From the NCBI GenBank assembly GCA_946186665.1, contig CAMHOE010000016.1, forward strand, positions 1 to 48,714: a stretch of 48,714 nt of DNA, in the 5' to 3' direction. Of the stretch, positions 17,790 to 25,021 are shown piece by piece. A model generated the notes under the pieces. It saw nothing but the letters and a program-made list of their open reading frames with translations. It was not told the origin of the DNA and searched no databases. A program made the position numbers and the translations under genes. The stretch's first letter is position 1. Each line of letters starts with the position of its first letter. The stretch comes from an uncultured Clostridia bacterium. Lineage in GTDB: Bacteria > Bacillota > Clostridia > Oscillospirales > Acutalibacteraceae.

Positions 17790-19244
17790 TCAGAACCTGA
17801 AATCTCTCTTGCCCTGTTCCTTGATTTCTTTAAGGTAGTCCATGGCACGCTGACGGCGTTTTTCATCGGGAACATTAAGTATCTCACGGGCAATAAGCTT
17901 CTCGCCTATTTCCTTTGTCTCCTCAGATGCGTAGTCCGTCAGGAATTCCTGAAGGGTCATAAGCGCGTTCGGGTGACAGCAGTTCTGTATCTGTCCCACC
18001 TTGCACAGTGCCATAAAGCGGTCGCCGGTCCTGCCCTCACGATAACAGGCAGTACAGAATGAAGGAATGTAGCCAAGCTTCATCAGCCATCTTACGACCT
18101 CGTCCAGTGTGCGCTGGTCGGAAACATCAAACTGTTCCGTATCGTGAGGTCTTTCATCAGCGCTGTAGCCTGCATATCCGCCTACGGAAGTTCTTGAACC
18201 GCCGGATATCTGGGACACGCCCAGTCCTATCACCTTGTCACGGCACTCTTCGCTTTCTCTTGTGGATATTATCATACCTGTATATGGTACTGCTATTCTG
18301 ATACAGGCGATTATCTTTGCAAAGGTATCGTCATCAATACCGTTGTCAAAAACACTGGGGTCAATGTCTGACGCACGTTTTATTCTCGGTATGCTTATGG
18401 TATGGGGACCTACTCCATGAACTGCTTCAAGATGCTCTGCGTGCATGAGTATGCCTGCAAACTCGTATTTGTACATTTCCAGTCCGAAAAGCACACCCAG
18501 ACCCACATCATCAATTCCGCCTTCCATAGCTCTGTCCATAGCTTCTGTATGATAAGCATAATTGTGCTTTGGTCCTGCGGGATGAAGAGCTTCATAGCTT
18601 TCCTTATGATATGTCTCCTGAAACAGTATATATGTTCCGATACCGGCTTCTTTGAGCTTTCTGTAGTTTTCTACGGTGGTAGCGGCTATATTTACATTGA
18701 CTCTGCGTATCGCACCGTTTTTGTGCTTTATGGAATATATGGTCTTGATACATTCCAGAATATATTCTATGGGATTATTTACAGGGTCCTCGCCGCTTTC
18801 TATGGCAAGACGCTTATGTCCCATATCCTGCAAAGCTATGACTTCCTCACGGACCTCATCCTGAGTGAGCTTCTTTCTGGGTATCTCCTTGTTCTGGTAG
18901 TGATACGGACAGTATACGCATTTATTCACACAGTAGTTTGAAAGATACAGCGGCGCAAACATTACTATTCTGTTGCCGTAGAAGGCTTCCTTTATCTCTC
19001 GTGCCAGTGAGTACATTTTCTCGTTCAGCTCGGGGATATCGCACGCTAAAAGCACACTCGCTTCCCTGTGGGAAAGACCTGCACATTCAACGCCTCTGCC
19101 TGTCTTTTTAGGCTTTGCCTTTTCAAGTATCTGCTCGATAAGCTCAACATTGTGCTTGTTTTTCTCGGCATATTCAAGAGTTTCCAGTATTTCCTCGTGG
19201 TTTATAAATTCCTCCGCTTTAAGCGATTTCGGGTCATAATTCAT
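17790..19244 (-). CDS. hydG: [FeFe]-hydrogenase maturase HydG (radical SAM tyrosine lyase)
   Basis: A 484-residue radical SAM enzyme that cleaves tyrosine to give the CO and cyanide ligands of the H-cluster. The SAM [4Fe-4S] motif CX3CX2C is at Cys105, Cys109 and Cys112 (YCVNKCVYCPYH). The C-terminal auxiliary cluster motif CX2CX22C is intact (FCTACYREGRTGD, then QNCCHPN), which separates HydG from the related thiazole enzyme ThiH. Length and both motifs are canonical. It lies downstream of hydE, separated from it by a 424-bp repeat island, and upstream of hydF. It has its own GGAGG ribosome binding site (GGAGGAAAAACAAA-ATG). Confidence 0.97.
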   Translation of the reverse strand: MNYDPKSLKAEEFINHEEILETLEYAEKNKHNVELIEQILEKAKPKKTGRGVECAGLSHREASVLLACDIPELNEKMYSLAREIKEAFYGNRIVMFAPLYLSNYCVNKCVYCPYHYQNKEIPRKKLTQDEVREEVIALQDMGHKRLAIESGEDPVNNPIEYILECIKTIYSIKHKNGAIRRVNVNIAATTVENYRKLKEAGIGTYILFQETYHKESYEALHPAGPKHNYAYHTEAMDRAMEGGIDDVGLGVLFGLEMYKYEFAGILMHAEHLEAVHGVGPHTISIPRIKRASDIDPSVFDNGIDDDTFAKIIACIRIAVPYTGMIISTRESEECRDKVIGLGVSQISGGSRTSVGGYAGYSADERPHDTEQFDVSDQRTLDEVVRWLMKLGYIPSFCTACYREGRTGDRFMALCKVGQIQNCCHPNALMTLQEFLTDYASEETKEIGEKLIAREILNVPDEKRRQRAMDYLKEIKEQGKRDFRF

Positions 19245-19668
19245 TTTGTTTTTCCTCCGTTATGATATACAGCGGTCAAGATTCTTTATACTATTAAACG
19301 ATAAACAAGTAGATAAGAAAATATAAAGGTTAGGGCAAAGCTCCAATGTCATTTACTTAAGTTTTTCGTGCTGCCTTACGGCAGCGGGGAGTTTCGTTAT
19401 AACCGCTACAAAGGGAAGCCCTCTTCAAAAACAGTCCACAGGACTGTTTTTGAATTCACCCCATTCCGAGGGATTAAAAAAGGGGATTTCGCCGTACCCC
19501 AATGGCACTTCCTACGGGCGCCCACGTCCCCCGCAGCCTTTGAAAAGACAGGCGAAACTTTATATTTCTTACACTTTTTTTTCGATATTAGTTTTACTAT
19601 AATCGTTTTCACTTCAGTGAAAACGCACCGCCATTATTCATTTTTAAGTTTTAAGTTTTCAGTATTCA
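19245..19668. repeat. Repeat island between hydE and hydG: multi-hairpin copy 2 and palindrome
   Basis: Bases 19332-19563 are copy 2 of the multi-hairpin repeat, lacking about 20 bases of the second stem-loop, as expected from slippage between CCTCTTC repeats. At 19590-19668 a palindrome variant (CGTTTTCACT/AGTGAAAACG) with a TTTTAAG/TTTTCAG heptad tail follows and ends at the hydE stop codon. No promoter or gene is convincing; the hairpins may terminate or process the hyd transcript. Confidence 0.75.
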
Positions 19669-20736
19669 TTAATACTTCGCATGGTCTCCTCTGTTTACAA
19701 CGACATTGTAGCCTATTGATTTCATGCGCAGCTGCAAACAGTTTTTACATTCGGCTGCTTCGTCTCCGGTGCATATTTTGTTGTCATAGATCATATATTT
19801 TTTCCTTACGGCAACAGGCGATAAATTCGGCATTACAACATTTGCGCCTGCAAGTATCCCTTTTTCTCTTCCAAGGGGATGTATAGTGCCAAGCGCTGTT
19901 GTTGACGGCAGCAGAACATCGGGAAGTGTAAGTCTGATAAGTCCCAGCATGAACAGCGTCTGCTCCAGAGTGCCGCTTGCTTTATCCGCAAAGGGTGTGT
20001 CATGCTGAGGGATAAAGGGTCCTATACCCACCATATGCGGTTCAAGCTCCTTTATAAAAAGCATATCCTCTGCAAGGTTCTGCGCAGTCTGGAAGGGCGA
20101 ACCCACCATAAATCCGCAGCCTGTCTGATAGCCTATTTTTTTCAGGTCCATGAGACAGCGCTTGCGGTTTTCGGGAGACATATTCTCAGGGTGAAGCTTT
20201 CTGTAATGGGAATTATCCGCCGTTTCGTGCCGCAAAAGATATCTGTCAGCACCTGCGTCGAAATAAGCCTTATATTCGCCATAGCTTTTCTCACCCACCG
20301 AAAGAGTAAGCGCACAGTCGGGATAAGCTGCTTTTATCTCCCTGATGATCTCAATAAGTCTGTCCGCTGTAAAATACGGGTCCTCTCCCCCTTGCAGTAC
20401 AAAGGTACGAAAACCAAGCTCGTGACCGGTCTTGCAGCATTCCAGTATCTCAGACTTGCTCAGCCTGTAACGCTGAGCATTTTTATTTCCGCAGCGGATA
20501 CCGCAGTACAGACAGTCGTTTTTGCAGTAGTTTGTAAACTCGATAAGTCCCCTGACAAAAACATCCTTGCCATAGTATTTTTCCCTGATACGTCTTGATT
20601 TCTCAAAAAGATACTCAGACACCTGCGGTGTGAAGCTTTCTATAAGGTACGCATATTCATCCTTTGAAAGCACCGATTTTTCCTCAAGCTTATCTATAAG
20701 GCTGAGGAGTTCAGTATTATTATCATGTTCTGTCAT
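19669..20736 (-). CDS. hydE: [FeFe]-hydrogenase maturase HydE (radical SAM)
   Basis: A 355-residue radical SAM protein involved in making the organometallic precursor and dithiomethylamine bridge of the H-cluster. The CX3CX2C cluster motif is at Cys71, Cys75 and Cys78 (FTNYCKNDCLYCGIRCGN). The BioB-like barrel motifs FVLQGGEDPYF and GFMVGSPFQT are present. The C-terminal half has GPFIPQHDTPF, characteristic of HydE, and ends with cysteines (CTGDEAAECKNC) that may hold the second cluster. It starts two bases after the stop of the TM1266-type gene, so the two are translationally coupled. Confidence 0.97.
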   Translation of the reverse strand: MTEHDNNTELLSLIDKLEEKSVLSKDEYAYLIESFTPQVSEYLFEKSRRIREKYYGKDVFVRGLIEFTNYCKNDCLYCGIRCGNKNAQRYRLSKSEILECCKTGHELGFRTFVLQGGEDPYFTADRLIEIIREIKAAYPDCALTLSVGEKSYGEYKAYFDAGADRYLLRHETADNSHYRKLHPENMSPENRKRCLMDLKKIGYQTGCGFMVGSPFQTAQNLAEDMLFIKELEPHMVGIGPFIPQHDTPFADKASGTLEQTLFMLGLIRLTLPDVLLPSTTALGTIHPLGREKGILAGANVVMPNLSPVAVRKKYMIYDNKICTGDEAAECKNCLQLRMKSIGYNVVVNRGDHAKY

Positions 20737-20738
20737 AG

Positions 20739-20984
20739 TTACGCCTTTGAACAGACTACCTTAGAGCTTATGCCGTCAAGCTGTCCTATCTTTCCTGAAA
20801 GCGTATTGATCACATCAACAGGCGCATCGAGGGCAATACTAATGACATTGACATTTTTCTTCTGATAGGGTATACCCATCCTGCCGATTATATAGTTTCC
20901 GTAGCTGTGGAGAAGCTCATTCAGCTTATCGGTCGACTCCACATTTTCAACGATTATGCCAATGATAGACACTCTTTCTTCCAT
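20739..20984 (-). CDS. TM1266-type iron-only hydrogenase system regulator (ACT-like)
   Basis: An 81-residue protein of the family named after Thermotoga TM1266, which has an ACT/NikR-C-like ferredoxin fold and is regularly encoded beside hydEFG. The pattern MEERVSIIGIIVENVESTDKLNELLHSYGNYIIGRMGIPY and VISIALDAPVDVINTLSGKIGQLDGISSKVV fits this group. There is no DNA-binding domain, so any regulation must act through ligand binding or partners. It is the first gene of the hyd group, has an AGAGG ribosome binding site, and lies about 35 bases after an intrinsic terminator in the leader. Confidence 0.93.
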   Translation of the reverse strand: MEERVSIIGIIVENVESTDKLNELLHSYGNYIIGRMGIPYQKKNVNVISIALDAPVDVINTLSGKIGQLDGISSKVVCSKA

Positions 20985-21016
20985 AAATAAAAACCTCTTT
21001 TCAAAAATAGTTTAGC

Positions 21017-21043
21017 AAAAAAATGCGTGCCGAAAGGCACGCA
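21017..21043 (-). terminator. Intrinsic terminator in the leader of the hyd group
   Basis: TGCGTGCC and GGCACGCA form an eight-bp stem with a UUUC loop, followed by seven U on the minus strand. It lies upstream of the TM1266 start, inside the predicted transcript, so it either ends a small RNA or attenuates the operon. Confidence 0.85.
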
Positions 21044-21176
21044 CAGAAACATTCAGCAATATTTCCGTTCACACCTTCCGCATCAGAAATTCTTTTGCGT
21101 CAGACAAACGTATTATTCACATTCTGCATTCAGATCATTCAGCACGAAGCTTCAGACAGAAGCGGCAGTCTGCTGC
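21017..21176 (-). ncRNA. Candidate leader RNA or small RNA upstream of hyd genes
   Basis: A strong promoter at 21183-21211 would start a ~160-base transcript that ends at the U-tract terminator at 21017. It has several possible helices (GCTTC/GAAGC, CAGCA/TGCTG, and the 5' end with the 3' TGCTGAATGTTTC stretch) and no open reading frame with a good ribosome binding site. It may be a cis-acting attenuator or riboswitch for the maturation genes, or a free-standing RNA such as 6S. I do not recognise a known class. The promoter and terminator are seen; the function is inferred. Confidence 0.5.
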
Positions 21177-21182
21177 TGTTCC

Positions 21183-21211
21183 ATTATAGCACATTGTTAA
21201 AAAATTTTCAA
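21183..21211 (-). promoter_or_regulatory. Promoter of the hyd maturation group
   Basis: -35 TTGAAA (21206-21211), exactly 17 bases, -10 TATAAT (21183-21188) with a TGTGC extension upstream. It is the only strong promoter found for the group. Confidence 0.8.
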
Positions 21212-21249
21212 CTAATATATTAATTGATTTTTTATTTATGGTAGTGTAA

Positions 21250-21468
21250 AATAGGTATGTAAAATCAGCTTAAAGTTCAAAGACTGAAGCCTCCCCTTTA
21301 GGGGAGGTGTCAAAAATTTACAAAGTAAATATTTGACGGAGGGGTTTCCGCTCGGCGGATGCAGTTGTAATTCTTTACAGCACTTACTATATTTCGTTTT
21401 CGCCTTTGCGAAAACGCACCACAACTATTCACTATTCACCATTCACTATTCACTAATTTTATTATAGG
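21250..21468 (+). repeat. Repeat island upstream of the M3 peptidase
   Basis: CCTCCCCTTTAGGGGAGG hairpin (21290-21307), AAATTTAC/GTAAATATTT stem, a GACGGAGGGGTTTCCG segment, then at 21388-21456 a TTTCGTTTTCGC/GCGAAAACG palindrome with about five ATTCACT-type heptads. The tail stops just before the peptidase ribosome binding site, the same arrangement as in front of hydF. Confidence 0.8.
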
Positions 21469-21478
21469 GGGTTAGTTT

Positions 21479-23176
21479 ATGAAGTTTTCTGAGATGAAGT
21501 ATGTTCGCCCTGAGCTTGAAGATATAAAGGTCAGGGCTGAAAAAATAAAACAGGATTTTGTAAATGCGGAGGATGCTGACTCCGCAGAAAAAGCGTTTTT
21601 GGAATGGGATGAGTTTTCATCACATATTGATACTATGGCAAGCCTTGCCTATACAAGACATTCTATTGATACAACAGATGAGTTCTACGAAAATGAAGTT
21701 GATTATATAGATGAAAGCTCTCCGGTCTTTACTGAGATACAGCAGGGCTTTACAAAGCTCTTATGTGAAAGCAAGTTCCGGAAGGAGCTTGAAGAAAAAT
21801 TCGGAAAGCTGTTGTTTATTAACTCTGAGATATTCTTAAAGGCGTTCTCGCCGGATATCATACCGGAAACACAGGAAACAAATAAGCTTGAAACAGAATA
21901 TCAGAAGCTTATCGCTTCTGCGCAGATAGAATTTCAGGGTAAAAAACTCACCATCTCTCAGCTTGCGCCCTTCAAGCAGTCGGAAAACGATGAAGTCCGC
22001 CGTGAAGCATGGCTGAAGGAAGCATTGTTCTATACGGAACACGGAAATGAACTTGATGATATCTTTGACAAGCTTGTAAAGCTAAGACATAAAAAGGCAG
22101 AGAAGCTGGGCTATGACAACTTCGTCAGACTCGGCTATCTGCAAATGAACAGAAACTGCTATACCCCTGAGGATATAGAAAAATTCAGAAAGGCAGTAGT
22201 CAGATATATCGTGCCTGTGGCAGACGGACTGTATCGTGAACAGGCAAAGCGTACAGGACTGTCGTATCCCTTTACCTTTGCGGATGCCGCTCTGCATTAC
22301 CGTGACGGAAATCCGAAGCCGCAGGGTACGCCTGAGGAAATTCTTGAAACAGGCAAAAAGCTGTATCACAGTCTTTCAGATGAGACAGCGGAGTTTATCG
22401 ACACAATGCTTGAAAATGAGCTTATGGATGTACTGAGCAAAAAAGGAAAAGCAGGCGGCGGCTACTGTACACAGTTCGGGGATTATAAGCTGCCGTTTAT
22501 ATTTGCGAATTTCAACGGTACAGCGGATGATGTGGAAGTCATCACCCACGAAGCAGGTCATGCCTTTGCGTTCTATACCGCAAGGGATATCCGCCCCACA
22601 GATAATCAAAGCCCCACTCTTGAATCATGCGAGATACATTCAATGACAATGGAGTTTTTCGGCTGGAAAATGAGCGATGAATTTTTCGGGAAGGACGCTA
22701 AAAAATTCCGTCACAGCCATCTGTTCGGAGCGATAACCTTTATCCCCTACGGAACAATGGTGGACCACTTTCAGCACATAATATATGAAAAGCCTGAAAT
22801 GTCCGCACAGCAGCGGCATGATGTCTGGAAAGAGCTTATGGGTATTTATATGCCCTGGATGAAGCTGGACGGCAGTCCATTTTACGGCGAGGGCAAGGGC
22901 TGGCAGCGACAGCTTCACATATACGAAAGCCCGTTCTACTATATCGACTACTGTCTTGCTCAGACTGCGGCTCTGGAGTTCTGGACAATAATGCAGAAAA
23001 ATCAGAAGGAAGCATGGGAGCGTTATATGCGTCTTGTAAAAAAAGCAGGCACCCAGACCTTTACGGAGCTTATTGAAACAGCAGGACTGAAATCGCCCTT
23101 TGACGAAGAAGCTCTTTCTGAGGTTGCTGACGCTGCCGAAAAGTGGCTCAAAGAAAAGCGGGTGACCGGCGGGTGA
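21479..23176 (+). CDS. M3-family oligoendopeptidase (zinc metallopeptidase)
   Basis: A 565-residue cytoplasmic zinc peptidase of the PepF/thimet family that trims short peptides. The zinc motif is HEAGH (His357-Glu358-His361) in EVITHEAGHAFAFYTARD; the third ligand region is TLESCEIHSMTMEFFGW (ES-EIHSM). The length is typical of the clostridial M3 group. The ATG follows a GGGGG ribosome binding site. There is no signal peptide. The last codons (CGG GTG ACC GGC GGG TGA) and the stop are part of a composite repeat that begins at the gene end, so the natural C-terminus may have been altered by the insertion. Confidence 0.93.
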   Translation: MKFSEMKYVRPELEDIKVRAEKIKQDFVNAEDADSAEKAFLEWDEFSSHIDTMASLAYTRHSIDTTDEFYENEVDYIDESSPVFTEIQQGFTKLLCESKFRKELEEKFGKLLFINSEIFLKAFSPDIIPETQETNKLETEYQKLIASAQIEFQGKKLTISQLAPFKQSENDEVRREAWLKEALFYTEHGNELDDIFDKLVKLRHKKAEKLGYDNFVRLGYLQMNRNCYTPEDIEKFRKAVVRYIVPVADGLYREQAKRTGLSYPFTFADAALHYRDGNPKPQGTPEEILETGKKLYHSLSDETAEFIDTMLENELMDVLSKKGKAGGGYCTQFGDYKLPFIFANFNGTADDVEVITHEAGHAFAFYTARDIRPTDNQSPTLESCEIHSMTMEFFGWKMSDEFFGKDAKKFRHSHLFGAITFIPYGTMVDHFQHIIYEKPEMSAQQRHDVWKELMGIYMPWMKLDGSPFYGEGKGWQRQLHIYESPFYYIDYCLAQTAALEFWTIMQKNQKEAWERYMRLVKKAGTQTFTELIETAGLKSPFDEEALSEVADAAEKWLKEKRVTGG

Positions 23177-23420
23177 CCCCGCAGGACGATTTAACAACGC
23201 ATCTGCGTTTGTCTGAACCGTCCGCGTCGTGCTCCATAGGGAGCACTTTGGCTATTGCTGTAGACGTCTGCGACTGCCGTCCAAAATTAAAACCGCCCAA
23301 AAGCGCACCGTAAGGGGCGTGTTGGGCGGACAAACGCGGACAGTTAATGTTCGGTCAGGATATCAGAGTGAGCTTTTGCGAACGCCAGCGCGAATCGTGA
23401 GCGCAGGCACCCACAGCAAG
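23163..23420 (+). repeat. Composite gene-end element, full copy
   Basis: Modules in order: GCGGGTGACCCCGC hairpin, GGACnAnTTAACAACGCA, ACCGTCCGCGTCG, GCTCCATAGGGAGC hairpin with TTTGGCTATT, GACGTCTGCGAC, CCGCCCA...TGGGCGG hairpin around CGCACCGTAAGGGGCGTG, CGCGGACAG, GATATCAGAGTGAGC, GCGAACGCCAGCGCGAATC. The same order, with roughly three-quarters identity by eye, occurs on the minus strand at 46633-46881. After it, 23405-23434 forms a GGCACCCA/TGGGTGCC hairpin. Confidence 0.85.
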
Positions 23421-23500
23421 TCGTTCATGGGTGCCGCCGTGATCTCGCAATACATATTCAGCACGAGCTTACAAGATTATTTTTAAGCTCAGAAAGATAG

Positions 23501-23583
23501 GGCTTTGGACTTTGAGCTTTGAGCTTTGAGCTTTGAGCTTTAAGCTTTGAGCTTTGGCTTTGAGCTTTGAGCTTTGAGCTATA
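23501..23583 (+). repeat. Heptanucleotide tandem array (TTTGAGC units)
   Basis: About eleven copies of a 7-bp unit, AGCTTTG and variants (GACTTTG, AGCTTTA), with one copy short by a base. It ends 5-10 bases before the ribosome binding site of the methyltransferase gene, so it forms most of the 5' leader. Confidence 0.9.
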
Positions 23584-23599
23584 TTACATGGAGGGAATT

Positions 23600-24721
23600 A
23601 TGAAAATGATGGAATTTGCAGCACCGTGCCTTATGGGTGTTGAGGGGATATGCGCTGATGAACTGAAAAGGGCGGATATTCAGGAAGTAAGAGCTGAAAA
23701 CGGCAGAGTGCTTTTTAAAGGAGATTTTTCAACGCTTGCAAGAGCTAATATCTGCTCACGCTATGCCGAGAGGATACAAATATTACTGGGCGAGTTTCCT
23801 GTGTACAGCTTTGAGGACCTGTTTCAGGGAGTAAGCAAAATACAATGGGAAAGCTTTATCCTTGAACATGACGCTTTTCCGGTAAAGGGTCACGCCGTAA
23901 GCTCTAAGCTTTCAAGCGTGCCGGACTGTCAGAAGATAATCAAAAAGGCTGTTGCCAAAAGACTAGGAAATAAATACGGCACTTCATGGCTGGATGAAAG
24001 CGGCAGCATACATCAGATACAATTCCTGATACTTAAGGACAAGTGCAGTATCATGCTTGATACATCAGGTGTCGGTCTGCATAAAAGAGGATATCGCGCC
24101 AATGCTGCGGCTGCACCTATAAAAGAAACTCTTGCGGCTGCTATGGCTGACCTATCAAGAGTTCGTCCCTTCAGTACCGTTATTGACCCGTTCTGCGGTT
24201 CGGGTACAATACTTATCGAGTCGGCTCTCAAGGCACTGAATATTGCGCCGGGTCTGAGAAGAAGCTTTGCCGCAGAAAAATGGGCGGTGATACCCTCAAA
24301 GGTCTGGAGCGAGGAGAGAACAAGAGCGCAGGACCTTATCAGACACGATGCGGAGTTTCACGCATACGGCAGCGATATTGACGATGAGGCAGTACAGCTT
24401 ACTCTTGAAAACGCAAGGAAAGCCGGTGTGGAAAAACGTATCACTGTTGTAAAGCGTGACATCAAAGACTTTTGCGAGGAACACGACCGTGCAGCTGTTA
24501 TCTGCAATCCGCCTTATGGCGAGCGTCTTTTAGATATGGAACAGGCACGTGACCTTTACAGAATAATGGGACAGAAGTTCATCCGGAAAAGCGGCTGGAG
24601 CTACAGTATCATAAGTCCTGACGACAGCTTTGAAGCGCAGTTCGGCAGGGCTGCGGACAAACGCCGGAAGCTCTACAACGGCATGATAAAATGCCAGCTT
24701 TATATGTATTACAAAAACTAA
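23600..24721 (+). CDS. THUMP-domain RNA methyltransferase, RlmL/YpsC-like (class I SAM)
   Basis: I place the start at ATG 23600 (MKMMEFAAPCLMGVEGI), preceded by GGAGGGAATT; an upstream extension would only translate the heptad array. The 373-residue protein has an N-terminal ferredoxin-like/THUMP region (residues 1-155, RNA binding) and a UPF0020/Rossmann methyltransferase domain with VIDPFCGSGTILIESAL (SAM motif I), GSDIDDEAVQLTLENARKAG (motif II) and the catalytic AVICNPPYGERL (NPPY, N-methylation of guanine). It matches Bacillus YpsC and the N-terminal half of E. coli RlmL, which makes m2G in 23S rRNA. The exact site is inferred. Confidence 0.9.
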   Translation: MKMMEFAAPCLMGVEGICADELKRADIQEVRAENGRVLFKGDFSTLARANICSRYAERIQILLGEFPVYSFEDLFQGVSKIQWESFILEHDAFPVKGHAVSSKLSSVPDCQKIIKKAVAKRLGNKYGTSWLDESGSIHQIQFLILKDKCSIMLDTSGVGLHKRGYRANAAAAPIKETLAAAMADLSRVRPFSTVIDPFCGSGTILIESALKALNIAPGLRRSFAAEKWAVIPSKVWSEERTRAQDLIRHDAEFHAYGSDIDDEAVQLTLENARKAGVEKRITVVKRDIKDFCEEHDRAAVICNPPYGERLLDMEQARDLYRIMGQKFIRKSGWSYSIISPDDSFEAQFGRAADKRRKLYNGMIKCQLYMYYKN

Positions 24722-24729
24722 ATTAGTGC

Positions 24730-24985
24730 CAACAGCTCGCCAATGTCATTAACTTAAGGTTTTTTGTTGCTGCCTTGCGGCAGCAGGGGAACTTCATCAT
24801 GACCGCTACAAGGGGAAGCCCTCTTCCGGGGCTTCCCCTCTTCAAAAACAGTCTACAGGACTGTTTTTGAATTCACCCTATTCCGAGGGATTAAAAAGGG
24901 GATTTCGCCGTACCCCAAGGACACTTCCTACGGGCGTCCACGGAACCCGCAGCCTTTGAAAAGGCTGGCGAAACTTTTGTTATTG
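24730..24985 (+). repeat. Multi-hairpin repeat, copy 3 of 3
   Basis: Same order of stem-loops as at 12124: TTGCTGCC/GGCAGCA, GGGGAAGCCC/GGGCTTCCCC, AAAAACAGTC/GACTGTTTTT, then the variant segment TACCCCAAGGACACTTCC (shared with copy 2 and with 28590-28615), GCCTTT/AAAGGC and GCGAAACTTT. It fills the gap between the methyltransferase gene and dnaE. Confidence 0.85.
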
Positions 24986-25021
24986 TTAAATTAATGACAG
25001 TGCTGTACAGTGAGGGAGATT

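Noticed and set aside
21290-21380. CCTCCCC...GACGGAGGGG region as a riboswitch for the M3 peptidase.
   Set aside because: The same segment recurs at 47105-47175 away from any peptidase gene, and similar repeats are common in clostridial intergenic DNA; it is a repeat module.
23501-23583. The TTTGAGC array as a possible CRISPR remnant.
   Set aside because: Units are seven bases with no spacers, and no cas genes are present.
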